From Closterium sp. NIES-65 (lineage: Eukaryota > Streptophyta > Zygnematophyceae > Desmidiales > Closteriaceae), in assembly GCA_948144175.1 (NCBI GenBank), contig CANXME010000102.1:1-64000 (forward strand): a stretch of DNA of 64,000 bases, written 5' to 3'. The notes under the pieces are model-generated. The model saw only the letters and a list, made by a program, of their open reading frames with translations, did not search any database and was not told where the DNA came from. This document shows, piece after piece, positions 1 through 13,300 of the stretch (within the stretch, counting starts at the first letter, position 1; every line of letters starts with the position of its first letter). Both the position numbers and the translations under genes were made by a program.

Positions 1-3000
1 GCCCTTGTTCTTGCTATTTTGCACACGCTAGCCCTTGTTCTTGCCATTTGAACACGCTAGGCCCTTGTTCTTGCTATTTTGCACACGCTAGGGGCCCTTG
101 TTCTTGCTTTTTTGCACACGCTAGGCCCTTGTTCTTGCTATTTTGCACATGCTATGCCCTTGTTCTTCTTTTTTTGCATACGCTTGGCCTGTTCTTGCAA
201 TTTTGCAAACGCTAGGCCCTTGTCCTTGTTATTTTGCACATGCTAGGCCCTTGTTCTTGCAATTTTGCACACGCTAGGCCCTTGTTCTTGCAATTTTGCA
301 ACGCTAGGCGCTTGTTCTTGCTATTTTGCACACGCTAGGCCCTTGTTCTTGCTATTTTGCACACGCTAGGCCCTTTTTCTTGCAATTTTGCACTCGCTAG
401 GCCCTTGTTCTTGCAATTTTGCACACGCTAGGCCCTTGTTCTTGCCATTTTGCACACGCTAGGCCCTTGTTCTTGCTTTTTGCACACGCTAGGCCTTTGT
501 TCTTGCAATTTTGCACTCGCTAGGCCCTTGTTCTTGCTATTTTGCACATGCTAGGCCCTTTTTTCTTGCTCTTTTGTACCGCTAGGCCTTGTTCTTGCAA
601 TTTTGCACACGCTAGGCCCTTGTTCTTGCTATTTTGCACATGCTAGGCCCTTGTTCTTGCTATTTTGCACACGCTAGGCCCTTGTTTTTGCAATTTTGCA
701 CACGCTAGGCCCTTGTTCTTGCTATTTTGCACACGCTAGGCCCTTGTTCTTGCAATTTTGCACTCGCTAGGCCCTTGTTCTTGCTTCTTGCACACGCTAG
801 GTGCCTTGTTCTTGCTATTTTGCACATGCTAGGCCCTTGTTCTTGCTATTTTGCACACGCTAGGCCTTGTTCTTGCTATTTTGCACACGCTAGGCCCTTG
901 TTCTTGCAATTTTGCACATGCTAGGCCCTTGTTCTTGCAATTTTGCACACGCTAGGCCCTTGTTCTTGCTATTTTGCATACGCTAGGGCCCTTTTTCTTG
1001 CTATTTTTAACACGCTAGGCCTTGTTCTTGCAATTTTGCACACGCTAGGCCCTTGTTCTTGCAATTTTTCACACGCTAGGGGCCTTGTCCTTGCAATTTT
1101 GCACATGCTAGGCCCTTGTTCTTGCTATTTTGCACTCGCTAGGCCCTTGTTCTTGCAATTTTGCACACGCTAGGCCCTTGTTCTTGCAATTTTGCACATG
1201 CTAGGCCCTTGTTCTTGCAATTATGCACACGCTAGGCCTTGTTCTTGCAATTTTGCATACGCTAGGCCCTTGCTCTTGCAATTTTGCACATCGCTAGGCC
1301 CTTGTTCTTGCAATTTTGCACACGCTAGGCCTTGTTCTTGCTATTTTGCACACGCTGCACACCCTAGGCCCTTGTTCTTGCTATTTTGCACATGCTATGC
1401 CCTTGTTCTTCTTTTTTTGCATACGCTAGGGCCCTTGTCTCTGTGCATTTTGCACATGCTAGGCCCTTGTTCTTGCCTTTTTGCACACGCTAGGCCCTTG
1501 TTCTTGCTATTTTGCACACGCTAGGCCCTTTTTCTTGCAATTGTGCACAGCTAGACCCTTGTTCTTGCTATTTTGCACTCGCTAGGCCCTTGTTCTTGCA
1601 ATTTTGCACACGCTGGGGCCCTTGTTCTTGCAATTTTGCACATGCTAGGCCCTGTTCTTGCTATTTTGCACTCGCTAGGCCCTTGTTCTTGCAATTTTGC
1701 ACTCGCTAGGCCCTTGTTCTTGCAATTTTGCACATGCTAGGCCCTTGTTCTTGCAATTTTGCACACGCTAGGCCCTTGTTCTTGCAATTTTGCATACGCT
1801 AGGCCCTTGTTCTTGCTATTTTGCACAAGCTAGGCCCTTGTTCTTGCTATTTTGCACACGCTAGGGCCTTGTTCTTGCAATTTTGCACACGCTAGGCCCT
1901 TGTTCTTGCCATTTTGCACACGCTAGGCCCTTGTTCTTGCTATTTTGCACATGCTAGGCCCTTGTTCTTGCCATTTTGCACCGCTAGCTAGGCCCTTGTT
2001 CTTGCTATTTTGCAAACGCTAGGCCCTTGTTCTTGAAATTTTGCACACGCTAGACCCTTGCACTTGCTATTTTGCACTCGCTAGGCCCTTGTTCTTGCAA
2101 TTTTGCACACGCTAGGCCCTTGTCCTTGCAATTTTGCACATGCTAGGCCCCTGTTCTTGCTATTTTGCACTCGCTAGGCCCTTGTTCTTGCAATTTTGCA
2201 CTCGCTAGGCCCTTGTTCTTGCAATTTTGCACATGCTAGGCCCCTTGTTCTTGCAATTTTGCACACGCTAGGCCCTTGTTCTTGCAATTTTTACATACGC
2301 TAGGCCCTTGTTCTTGTTATTTTGCACAAGCTAGGCCCTTGTTCTTGCTATTTTGCACACGCTAGGGCCTTGTTCTTGCAATTTTGCACACGCTAGGCCC
2401 TTGTTCTTGCCATTTTGCACACGCTAGGCCCTTGTTCTTCCTGTTTTGCACACGCTAGGCCCTTGTTCTTGCAATTTTGCACACGCTAGGCCCTTGTTCT
2501 TGAAAGTTTACACATGCTAGGCCCTTGTTCTTGCTATTTTGCACACGTTAGGCCTTTGTTCTTGCAATTTTGCACACGCTAGGCCCTTGCTCTTGAAAGT
2601 TTACCCACGCTAGGCCCTGCTCTTGCATTTTTCACACGCTATGCCCTTGTTCTTGCAATTTTGCACACGCTAGGCCTTGTTCTTGCTATTTTGCACACGC
2701 TAGACCCTTGCACTTGCTATTTTGCACACTCGCTAGGCCCTTCTTCTTGCAATTTTGCGCACGCTAGGCCCTTGTCATTGCAATTTTGCACACGCTAGAC
2801 CCTTGTTCTTGTCATTTTGCACTCGCTAGGCCCTTGTTCTTGCAATTTTGCATACGCTAGGCCCTTGTTCTTGCAATTTTGTACATGCTAGGTCCTTGTT
2901 CTTGCAATTTTGCACACGCTAGGCCCTTGTTCTTGCAATTTTGCACACGCTAGGCCCTTGTTCTTGCAATTTTTGCATACGCTAGGCCCTTGTTCTTGCT

Positions 3001-6000
3001 ATTTTGCCACGCTAGGCCCTTGTTCTTGCAATTTTGCACTCGCTGGGCCCTTGTTCTTGCAATTTTGCACACGCTAGGCCCTTGTTCTTCCTATTTTGCA
3101 CACGCAAGGCCCTTGTTCTTGCTATTTTGCACACGCTAGGCCCTTGTTCTTGCCATTTTGCACACGCTAGGCCCTTGTTCTTGCAATTTTGCACACGCTA
3201 GTGCTTGTTCTTGCTATTTTGCACACGCTAGGGCCCTTGTTCTTGCTATTTTGCACACGCTAGGCCTTGTTCTTTCAATTTTGCACTCGCTAGGCTCTTG
3301 TTCTTGCAATTTTGCACACGCTAGGCCCTTGTTCTTGCTATTTTGCACACGCTAGGCCCTTGTTCTTGCAATTTTGCACACGCTAGGCCCTTGTTCTTGC
3401 AATTTTGCATACGCTAGGTGCTTGTTCTTGCTATTTTGCACACGCTAGGCCCTTGTTCTTGCTATTTTGCACACGCTAGGCCCTTGTTCTTTCAATTTGC
3501 ACTCGCGAGGCTCTTGTTCTTGCAATTTTGCACACGCTAGGCCTTGTTCTTGCTATTTTGCAAACGTTAGGCCCTTGTTCTTGAAATTTTGCACACGCTA
3601 GACCCGTGCACTTGCTATTTTGCACTCGCTAGGCCCTTGTTCTTGCAATTTTGCACACGCTAGCCCTTGTCCTTGCAATTTTGCACATGCTAGGCCCCTG
3701 TTCTTGCTATTTTGCACTCGCTAGGCCCTTGTTCTTGCAATTTTGCACTCGCTAGGCCCTTGTTCTTGCAATTTTGCACATGCTAGGCCCTTGTTCTTGC
3801 AATTTTGCACACGCTAGGCCTTTGTTCTTGCCATTTTTACATACGCTAGGCCCTTGTTTCTTGCTATTTTGCACAAGCTAGGCCCTTGTTCTTGCTATTT
3901 TTGCACACGCTAGGGCCTTGTTCTTGCAATTTTGCACACGCTAGGCTAGGCCCTGTTCTTGCTATTTTGCACACGCTAGGCCTTGTTATTGCTATTTGGA
4001 CACGCTAGGCCCTTATTCTTGCTATTTTGCACACGCTAGGCCCTGTTCTTGCTCTTTTGCACACGCCATGCCCTAATTCTTGCTATTTTGCACATGCTAG
4101 GCCGTTGTTCTTGCAATTTTGCACAAGGCTAGCCCTTGTCCTTGCAATTTTGCACATGCTAGACCCTTGCACTTGCTATTTTGCACACGCTAGGGCCTTG
4201 TTCTTGCAATTTGCACAAGCTAGGCCCTTGTCCTTGCAATTTTGCACATGCTAGGCCCTTGTTCTTGCTATTTTGCACACGCTAGGCCCTTGTTGTTGCA
4301 ATTTTGCACAAGCTAGGCCCTTGTTCTTGCTATTTTGCACTCGCTAGGCCCCTGTTCTTGCAATTTTGCACATGCTAGGCCCTTGATCTTGCAATTTTTC
4401 ACACGCTAGGGCCCTTGTTCTTGCAATTTTGCACTTGCTAGGCCCTTGTTCTTGCAATTTTGCACACGCTAGGCCCTTGTTCTTGCAATTTTGCATACGC
4501 TAGGCCCTTGTTCTTGCTATTTTGCACACGCTAGGCCCTTGTTCTTGCTATTTTTGCACACGCTAGGCCCTTGTTTTTGCAATTTTGCACTCGCTAGGCC
4601 CTTGTTCTTGCAATTTTGCACACGCTAGCCCTTGTTCTTGCCATTTTGCACACGCTAGGCCCTTGTTCTTGCAATTTTGCACACGCTAGGAGGCCCTTGT
4701 TCTTGCCATTTTGCACACGCTAGGCCCTTGTTCTTGCTGTTTTGCACACGCTAGGCCCTTGTTCTTGCAATTTTGCACACGCTAGGCCATTGTTCTTGAA
4801 ATTTTGCACATGCTAGGCCCTTGTTCTTGCTATTTTGCACACGCTAGGCCCTTGTTCTTGCAATTTTGCACACGCTAGGCCCTTGCTCTTGAAAGTTTGC
4901 CCACGCTAGGCCCTTGCTCTTGCAATTTTGCACTCGCTATGCCCTTGTTCTTGCAATTTTGCACACGCTAGGCCCTTGTTCTTGCTATTTTGCACACGCT
5001 AGACCCTTGCACTTGCTATTTTGCACTTGCTAGGCCTTGTTCTTGCAATTTTGCACACGCTAGGCCCTTGTCATTGCAATTTTGCACACGCTAGGCCCTT
5101 GTTCTTGTCATTTTTGCACTCGCTAGGCCCTTGTTCTTGCAATTTTGCACACGCTAGGCCCTTGTTCTTGCTATTTTGCACACGCTAGGCCCTTGTTCTT
5201 GCAATTTTGCACACGCTAGGCCCTTGTTCTTGCAATTTTGCACACGCTAGGGCCCTTGTTCTTGCAATTTTGCACACGCTAGGCCCTTGTTCTTGCTATT
5301 TTGCACACGCTAGGCCCTTGTTCTTGCAATTTTGCACTCGTGAGGCCCCTTGTTCTTGCAATTTTGCACACGCTAGGGCCCTTGTTCTTCCTATTTTGCA
5401 CACGCAAGGCACTTGTTCTTGCTATTTTGCACATGCTAGGCCCTTGTTCTTGCCATTTTGCACACGCTAGGCCCTTGTTCTTGCAATTTTGCACTCGCTA
5501 GGCCCTTGTTCTTGCAATTTTGCACACGCTAGGCCCTTGTTCTTGCTATTTTGCACACGCTAGGCCCTTGTTCTTGCTATTTTGCACACTTAGGCCCTTG
5601 TTCTTGCAATTTTGCACTCGCTAGGCCCTTGTTCTTGTTATTTTGCACAACGCTAGCCCTTGTTCTTGCTATTTTGCACACGCTAGGCCCTTGTTCTTGC
5701 ATTTTGCACATGCTAGGCCCTTGTTCTTGCAATTTGCACACGCTAGGACCTTGTTCTTCCTGTTTTGCACACGCTAGGCCTTGTTCTTGCTATTTTGCAC
5801 ATGCTAGGCCCTTGTTCCTGCCATTTTGCACACGCTAGGGCCATTGTTCTTGCAATTTTGCACACGCTAGGCCCTTGTTCTTGCAATTTTGCACTCGCGA
5901 GGCTCTTGTTCTTGCAATTTTGCACACGCTAGGCCCTTGTTCTTGCCATTTTGCACACGCTAGGCCCTTGTTCTTCCTATTTTTGCACACGCTAGGCCCT

Positions 6001-9000
6001 TGTTCTTGCAATTTTGCACTCGCTAGGCTCTTGTTCTTGCTATTTTGCACACGCTAGGCTCTTGTTCTTGCAATTTTGCACACGCTAGGCCCTTGTTCTT
6101 GCAATTTTGCACATGCTAGGCCCTTGTTCTTGCAATTTTGCACACGCTAGGCCCTTGTTTCTTGCTATTTTGCATATGCTAGGCCCTTGTTCTTGCTATT
6201 TTGCACACGCTAGGCCTTGTTTTTGCAATTTTGCACACGCTAGGGGCCTTGTTCTTGCTATTTTGCACACGCTAGGCCCTTGTTCTTGCAATTTTGCACT
6301 CGCTAGGCCCTTGTTCTTGCTATTTTGCACACGCTAGGCCCTTGTTCTTGCTATTTTGCACACGCTAGGGCCTTTGTTCTTGCATTTTTGCACATGCTAG
6401 GCCCTTGTTCTTGCAATTTTGCACACGCTAGGCCCTTGTTCTTGCTATTTTGCACACGCTAGGCCCTTGTTCTTGCTATTTTAACACGCTTGGCCTTGTT
6501 CTTGCAATTTTGCACTCGCTAGGCCCTTGTTCTTGCTATTTTGCACACGCTAGGCGCCCTTGTTCTTGCAATTTTGCACTCACTAGGCCCTTGTTCTTGC
6601 AATTTTGCACACGCTAGGTCCTTGTTCTTCTATTTTGCACACGCTAGGGCCTTGTTCTTGCAATTTTGCACTCGCTAGGCCCTTGTTCTTCCTATTTTGC
6701 ACACGCTAGGCCCTTGTTCTTGCCATTTTGCCCACGCTAGGCCCTTGTTCTTGCAATTTTGCAATGCTAGGCCCTTGTTCTTGCTATTTTGCACACGCTA
6801 GGGCCTTGTTCTTGCATTTTGCACTCGCTAGGCCTTGTTCTTGCTATTTTGCACACGCTAGGCCTTGTTCTTGCTATTTTAAGCACGCTAGGCCCTTGTT
6901 CTTGCAATTTTGCACACGCTAGGCCCTTGTTTTTGCTATTTTGCACACGCTAGGCCCTTGTTCTTGCTATTTTGCACACGCTAGGGCCCTTGTTCTTGCA
7001 ATTTTGCACACGCTATACGCTTGTTCTTGCAATTTTGCACACGCTAGGCCCTTTTCTTGCAATTTTGCACTCGCTAGGAGCCCTTGTTTTTGCTATTCTG
7101 CACATGCTAGGCCTTGTTCTTGCAATTTTGCACACGCTAGGCCCTTGTTTCTTGCTATTTTGCACACGCTAGGCCCTTGTTCTTGCATTTTGCACACGCT
7201 AGGCCCTTGTTCTTCCTATTTTGCACACGCTAGGCCCTTGTTCTTGCAATTTTGCACTCGCTAGGCCCTTGTTCTTGCTATTTTGCACACGCTAGGGGCC
7301 CTTGTTCTTGCCATTTTGCACACGCTAGGCCCTTGTTCTTGCAACTTTTGCAAACGCTAGGCCCTTGTTCTTGCTATTTTGCACACGCTAGGGCCTTGTT
7401 CTTGCAATTTTGCACTCGCTAGGCCCTTGTTCTTGCAATTTTGCACACGCTAGCTAGGCCCTTGTTCTTGCTATTTTTCAAACACGCTAGGCCCTTGTTC
7501 TTGCAATTTTGCACACGCTAGGCCCTTGTTGTTGCTATTTTGCATACGCTAGGCCCTTGTTCTTGCTATTTTTGCACACGCTAGGCCCTTGTTCTTGCAC
7601 TTTTGCACACGCTAGACCCTTGTTATTGCAATTTTGCACACGCTAGGCCCTTTTTCTTGCAATTTTGCACTCGCTAGGCCCTTGTTTTGCTATTTTGCAC
7701 ATGCTAGGCCCTGTTTCTTGCAATTTTGCACTCGCTAGGCCCTTGTTCTTGCTATTTTGCACACGCTAGGCCCTTGTTTTTGCTATTTGCACACGCTAGG
7801 CCCTTGTTCTTGCTATTTTGCACACGCTAGGCCCTTGTTCTTGCAATTTTGCACACGCTAGGCCCTTTGTTCTTGCAATTTTGCACTCGCTAGGCCCTTG
7901 TTCTTGCATTTTGCATACGCTAGGCCCTTGTTCTTGCAATTTTGCACATGCTAGGCTCTTGTTCTTGCTATTTTGCACTCGCTAGGCCCTTGTTCTTGCA
8001 ATTTTGCTACGCTAGGCCCTGTTCTTGCAATTTTGCACATGCTAGGCCCTTGTTCTTGCAATTTTGCACACGCTAGGCCCTTGTTCTTGCAATTTTGCAT
8101 TCGCTAGGCCCTTATTCTTGCTATTTTGCACACGCTAGGCCCTTGTTCTTGCTATTTTAAACACGCTAGGCCCTTGTTCTTGCAATTTTGCACACGCTAG
8201 GCCCTTGTTCTTGCTATTTTGCACACGCTAGGCCCTTGTTCTTGCTATTTTGCACACGCTAGGGCCCTTGTTCTTGCACTTTTGCACACGCTAGGCCCTT
8301 GTTCTTGCAATTTTGCACACGCTAGGCCCTTTTTCTTGCAATTTTGCACACGCTAGGCCCTTGTTCTTGCTATTTTGCACACGCTAGGCCCTTGTTCTTG
8401 CAATTTTGCACTCGCTAGGCCCTTGTTCTTGCAATTTTCCACACGCTAGGCCCTTGTTCTTGCTATTTTGCACACGCTAGGCCCTTGTTCTTGCTATTTT
8501 TAACACGCTAGGCCCTTGTTCTTGCTTTTTTGCACACGCTAGGCCCTTGTTCTTGCTATTTTTGCACACGCTAGGCCCTTGTTCTTGCTATTTGCACACA
8601 CTAGGCCCTTGTTCTTGCTGTTTTGCACACGCTAGGCCCTTTTTCTTGCAATTTTGCATACGCTAGGCCCTTGTTCTTGCAATTTTGCACATGCTAGGCC
8701 CTTGTTCTTGCTATTTTGCACTCGCTAGGCCTATGTTCTTGCAATTTTGCATACGCTAGGCCCTTGTTCTTGCAATTTTGCACATGCTAGGCCCTTGTTC
8801 TTGCAATTTTGCACACGCTAGGCCCTTGTTCTTGCAATTTTGCACACGCTAGGCCCTTGTTCTTGCTATTTTGCACACGCTAGGCCATTGTTCTTGCTAT
8901 TTTAAACACGCTAGGCCCTTGTTCTTGCAATTTTGCACACGCTAGGCCCGTGTTCTTGCTGTTTTGCATACGCTAGGCCCTTGTTCTTGCTATTTTGCAC

Positions 9001-12000
9001 ACGCTAGGCCCTTGTTCTTGCACTTTTGCACACGCTAGATCATTGTTCTTGCAAGTTTTGCACACACTAGGCCCCTTTTTCTTGCTATTTTCACTCGCTA
9101 GGCCTTTGTTCTTGCTATTTTGCACACGATAGGCCCTTGTTCTTGCAATTTTGCACTCGCTAGGCCCTTGTTCTTGCTATTTTGCACACGCTAGGGCCTT
9201 TGTTCTTGCCATTTTGCACACGCTAGGGAGGCACTCTGTTCTTGCTATTTTGCAAACGCTAGGCCCTTGTTCTTGAAATTTTGCACACGCTAGACCCTTG
9301 CACGCTAGGCACTTGTTCTTGCTATTTTGCACGACGCTAGGCCTTGTCCTTGTAATTTTGCACATGCATAGGCCCTTGTTCTTGCTATTTTGCACACGTT
9401 GGGCCCTTGTTCTTGCTATTTTGCACACGCTAGGCCTTGTTCTTGCATTTTGCACACGCTAGGCCCTTGTTCTTCTATTGTTGAACACGTTAGGCCCTTG
9501 TTCTTGCAAATTTTGCACTCGCTAGGCCCTTGTTTCTTGCTATTTTGCACACGCTAGGCCCTTGTTCTTGCTATTTTGTACACGCTAGGCCCTTGTTCTT
9601 GCAATTTTGCACATGCTAGGCCCTTGTTCTTGCAATTTTGCACACGCTAGGCCCTTGTTCTTGCCATTTTGCACACGCTAGGCCCTTGTTCTTCCTGTTT
9701 TGCACACGCAAGGCCCTTGTTCTTGCTATTTTGCACATGCTAGGCCCTTGTTCCTGCCATTTTTGCACACGCTAGGCCATTGTTCTTGCAATTTTGCACA
9801 CGCTAGGCCCTTGTTCTTGCAATTTTGCACTCGCGAGGCTCTTGTTCTTGCAATTTTGCACACGCTAGGCCCTTGTTCTTGCCATTTTGCACACGCTAGG
9901 CCCTTGTTCTTCCTATTTTGCACACGCTAGGGCCCTTGTTCTTGCAATTTTGCACTCGATAGGCCCTTGTTCTTGCTATTTTGCACACGCTAGGCCCTTG
10001 TTCTTGCTATTTTGTACACGCTAGGGCCCTTGTTCTTGCAATTTTGCACATGCTAGGCCCTTGTTCTTGCAATTTTGCACACGCTAGGCACTTGTTCTTG
10101 CTATTTTGCATATGCTAGGCCCTTGTTCTTGCTATTTTGCACACGCTAGGCCCTTGTTTTTGCAATTTGCACACGCTATAGGCCCTTGTTCTTGCTATTT
10201 TGCACACGCTAGGGCCCTTGTTCTTGCAATTTTGCACTCGCTAGGCCCTTGTTCTTGCTATTTTGCACACGCTAGGCCCCTTGTTCTTGCTATTTTGCAC
10301 ATGCTAGGCCTTTGTTCTTGCAATTTTGCACATGCTAGGCCCTTGTTCTTGCAATTTTGCACACGCTAGGCCCTGTTCTTGCTATTTTGCATACGCTAGG
10401 GCCCTTGTTCTTGCTATTTTTAACACGCTTGGCCCTTGTTCTTGCAATTTTGCACTCGCTAGGGCCCTTGTTCTTGCTATTTTGCACACGCTAGGCCTTG
10501 TTCTTGCAATTTGCACTCACTAGTCCCTTGTTCCTTGCAATTTGCACACGCTAGGTCCTTGTTCTTCCTATTTTGCACACGCTAGGCCCTTGTTCTTGCA
10601 ATTTTGCACTCGCTAGGCCCTTGTTCTTCCTATTTTGCACACGCTAGGCCCTTGTTCTTGCCATTTTGCCCACGCTAGGCCCTTGTTCTTGCAATTTTGC
10701 AAACGCTAGGCCCTTGTTCTTGCTATTTTGCACACGCTAGGGCCTTGTTCTTGCAATTTGGCACTCGGCTAGGCCCTTGTTCTTGCTATTTTGCACACGC
10801 TAGGCCCTTGTTCTTGCTATTTTAAGCACGCTAGGCCCTTTGTTCTTGCAATTTTGCACACGCTAGGCCCTTGTTTTTGCTATTTTGCACACGCTAGGCC
10901 CTTGTTCTTGCTATTTTTGCACACGCTAGGCCCTTGTTCTTGCACTTTTGCCACACGCCATACGCTTGTTATTGCAAGTTTGCACACGCTAGTGCCCTTT
11001 TTCTTGCAATTTTTCACTCGCTAGGCACCTTGTTTTTTGCTATTCTGCACATGATAGGCCCTTGTTCTTACAATTTTTGCACTTGCTAGGCCCTTGTTCT
11101 TGCAATTTGCACACGCTAGCCCTTGTTCTTGCTATTTTGTACACGCTAGGCCCTTGTTCTTGCAATTTTGCACATGCTAGGCCCTTGTTCTTGCAAATTT
11201 TGCACACGCTAGGCACTTGTTCTTGCTATTTTGCATATGCTAGGCCCTTGTTCTTGCTATTTTGCACACGCTAGGCCCTTGTTCTTGCAATTTTTGCACA
11301 CGCTAGGCCCTTGTTCTTCCTATTTTGCACACGCTAGGCCCTTGTTCTTGCAATTTTGCACTCGCTAGGCCCTTGTTCTTGCTATTTTGCACACGCTAGG
11401 CCCTTGTTCTTGCCATTTTGCACACGCTAGGCCCTTGTTCTTGCAACTTTGCAAACGCTAGGCCCTTGTTCTTGCTATTTTGCACACGCTAGGGCCTTGT
11501 TCTTGCAATTTTGCACTCGCTAGGCCCTTGTTCTTGCTATTTTGCACACGCTAGGCCCTTGTTCTTGCTATTGTAAACACGCTAGGGCCCTTGTTCTTGC
11601 AATTTTGCACACGCTAGGCCCTTGTTGTTGCTATTTTGCATACGCTAGGCCCTTGTTCTTGCTATTTTGCACACGGCTAGGCCCTTGTTCTTGCACTTTT
11701 GCACACGCCAGACCCTTGTTATTGCAAGTTTGCACACGCTAGGCCCTTTTTCTTGCAATTTTTCACTCGCTAGGCCCTTGTTTTTGCTATTCTGCACATG
11801 ATAGGCCCTTGTTCTTACAATTTTGCACTCGCTAGGCCCTTGTTCTTGCTATTTTGCACACGCTAGGCCCTTGTTATTGCTATTTGCACACGCTAGGCCC
11901 TTGTTCTTGCTATTTTGCACACGCTAGGCCCTTGTTCTTGCAATTTTGCACACGCTAGGCCTTTGTTCTTGCAATTTTGCACTCGCTAGGCCCTTGTTCT

Positions 12001-13300
12001 TGCAATTTTGCATACGCTAGGCCCTGTTCTTGCAATTTTGCACATGCTAGGCTCTTGTTCTTGCTATTTTGCACTCGCTAGGCCCTTGTTCTTGCAATTT
12101 TTGCATACGCTAGGGCCCTTGTTCTTGCAATTTTGCACATGCTAGGCCCTTGTTCTTGCAATTTTGCACACGCTAGGCCCTTGTTCTTGCAATTTTGCAT
12201 TCGCTAGGCCCTTATTCTTGCTAGTTTGCACACGCTAGGCCCTTGTTCTTGCTATTTTAAACACGCTAGGCCCTTGTTTTTGCAATTTTGCACACGCTAG
12301 GACCTTGTTCTTGCTATTTTGCATACGCTAGGCCCTTGTTCTTGCTATTTTGCACACGCTAGGCCCTTGTTCTTGCACTTTTGCACACGCCAGACCCTTG
12401 TTCTTGCAAGTTTGCACACGCTAGGCCCTTTTTCTTGCAATTTTTCACATCGCTAGGCCCTTGTTCTTGCTAATTCTACACACAATAGGCCCTTGTTCTT
12501 ACAATTTTGCACTCGCTAGGCCCTTGTTCTTGCAATTTTCCACACGCTAGGCCCTTGTTCTTGCTATTTTGTACACGCTAGGCCCTTGTTCTTGCTATTT
12601 TTAACACGCTAGGCCCTTGTTCTTGCTTTTTTGCACACACTAGGCCCTTGTTCTTGCTATTTTTTAACACGCTAGGCCCTTGTTATTGCTATTTGCACAC
12701 ACTAGGCCCTTGTTCTTGCAGTTTTGCACACGCTAGGCCCTTGTTCTTGCAATTTTGCATACGCTAGGCCCTTGTTCTTGCAATTTTGCACATGCTAGGC
12801 CCTTGTTCTTGCTATTTTGCACTCGCTAGACCTATGTTCTTGCAATTTTGCATACGCTAGGCCCTTGTTTTTGCAATTTTGCACATGCTAGGCCCTTGTT
12901 CTTGCAATTTTGCACACGCTAGGCCCTTGTTCTTGCAATTTTGCATTCGCTAGGCCCTTGTTCTTGCTATTTTGCACACGCTAGGCCATTGTTCTTGCTA
13001 TTTTAAACACGCTAGGCCCTTGGTCTTGCAATTTTGCACACGCTAGGCCCTTGTTCTTGCTATTTTGCATACGCTAGGCCCTTGTTCTTCCTATTTTGCA
13101 CACGCTAGGCCCTTGTTCTTGCACTTTTGCACACGCCAGATCATTGTTCTTGCAAGTTTGCACACACTAGGCCCTTTTTCTTGCTATTTTTCACTCGCTA
13201 GGCCTTTGTTCTTGCTATTCTGCACATGATAGGCCCTTGTTCTTACAATTTTGCACACGCAAGGCCCTTGTTCTTGCTATTTTGCACACGCTAGGCCCTT
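1..13300 (+). repeat. Sat1 higher-order block, copy 1 (with internal duplication)
   Basis: Rare variant monomers appear here in an order that recurs about 13.3 kb downstream. Examples are the GACCC(T/G)TGCACTTGCT variants near 2,053, 2,703, 3,601 and 5,002, which pair with 15,349, 16,000, 16,899 and 18,294. The irregular unit near 1,357 pairs with one near 14,655. Within this copy the part from about 5.7 to 9.4 kb has a second relative at about 9.5-13.3 kb. For instance, a CCATTTTGCCCACG variant lies near 6,723 and near 10,661, and CCTATGTTCTTGC lies near 8,730 and near 12,831. The layout therefore reads roughly P-Q-Q', followed by P-Q in copy 2. Boundaries are approximate, by eye. Confidence 0.75.
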
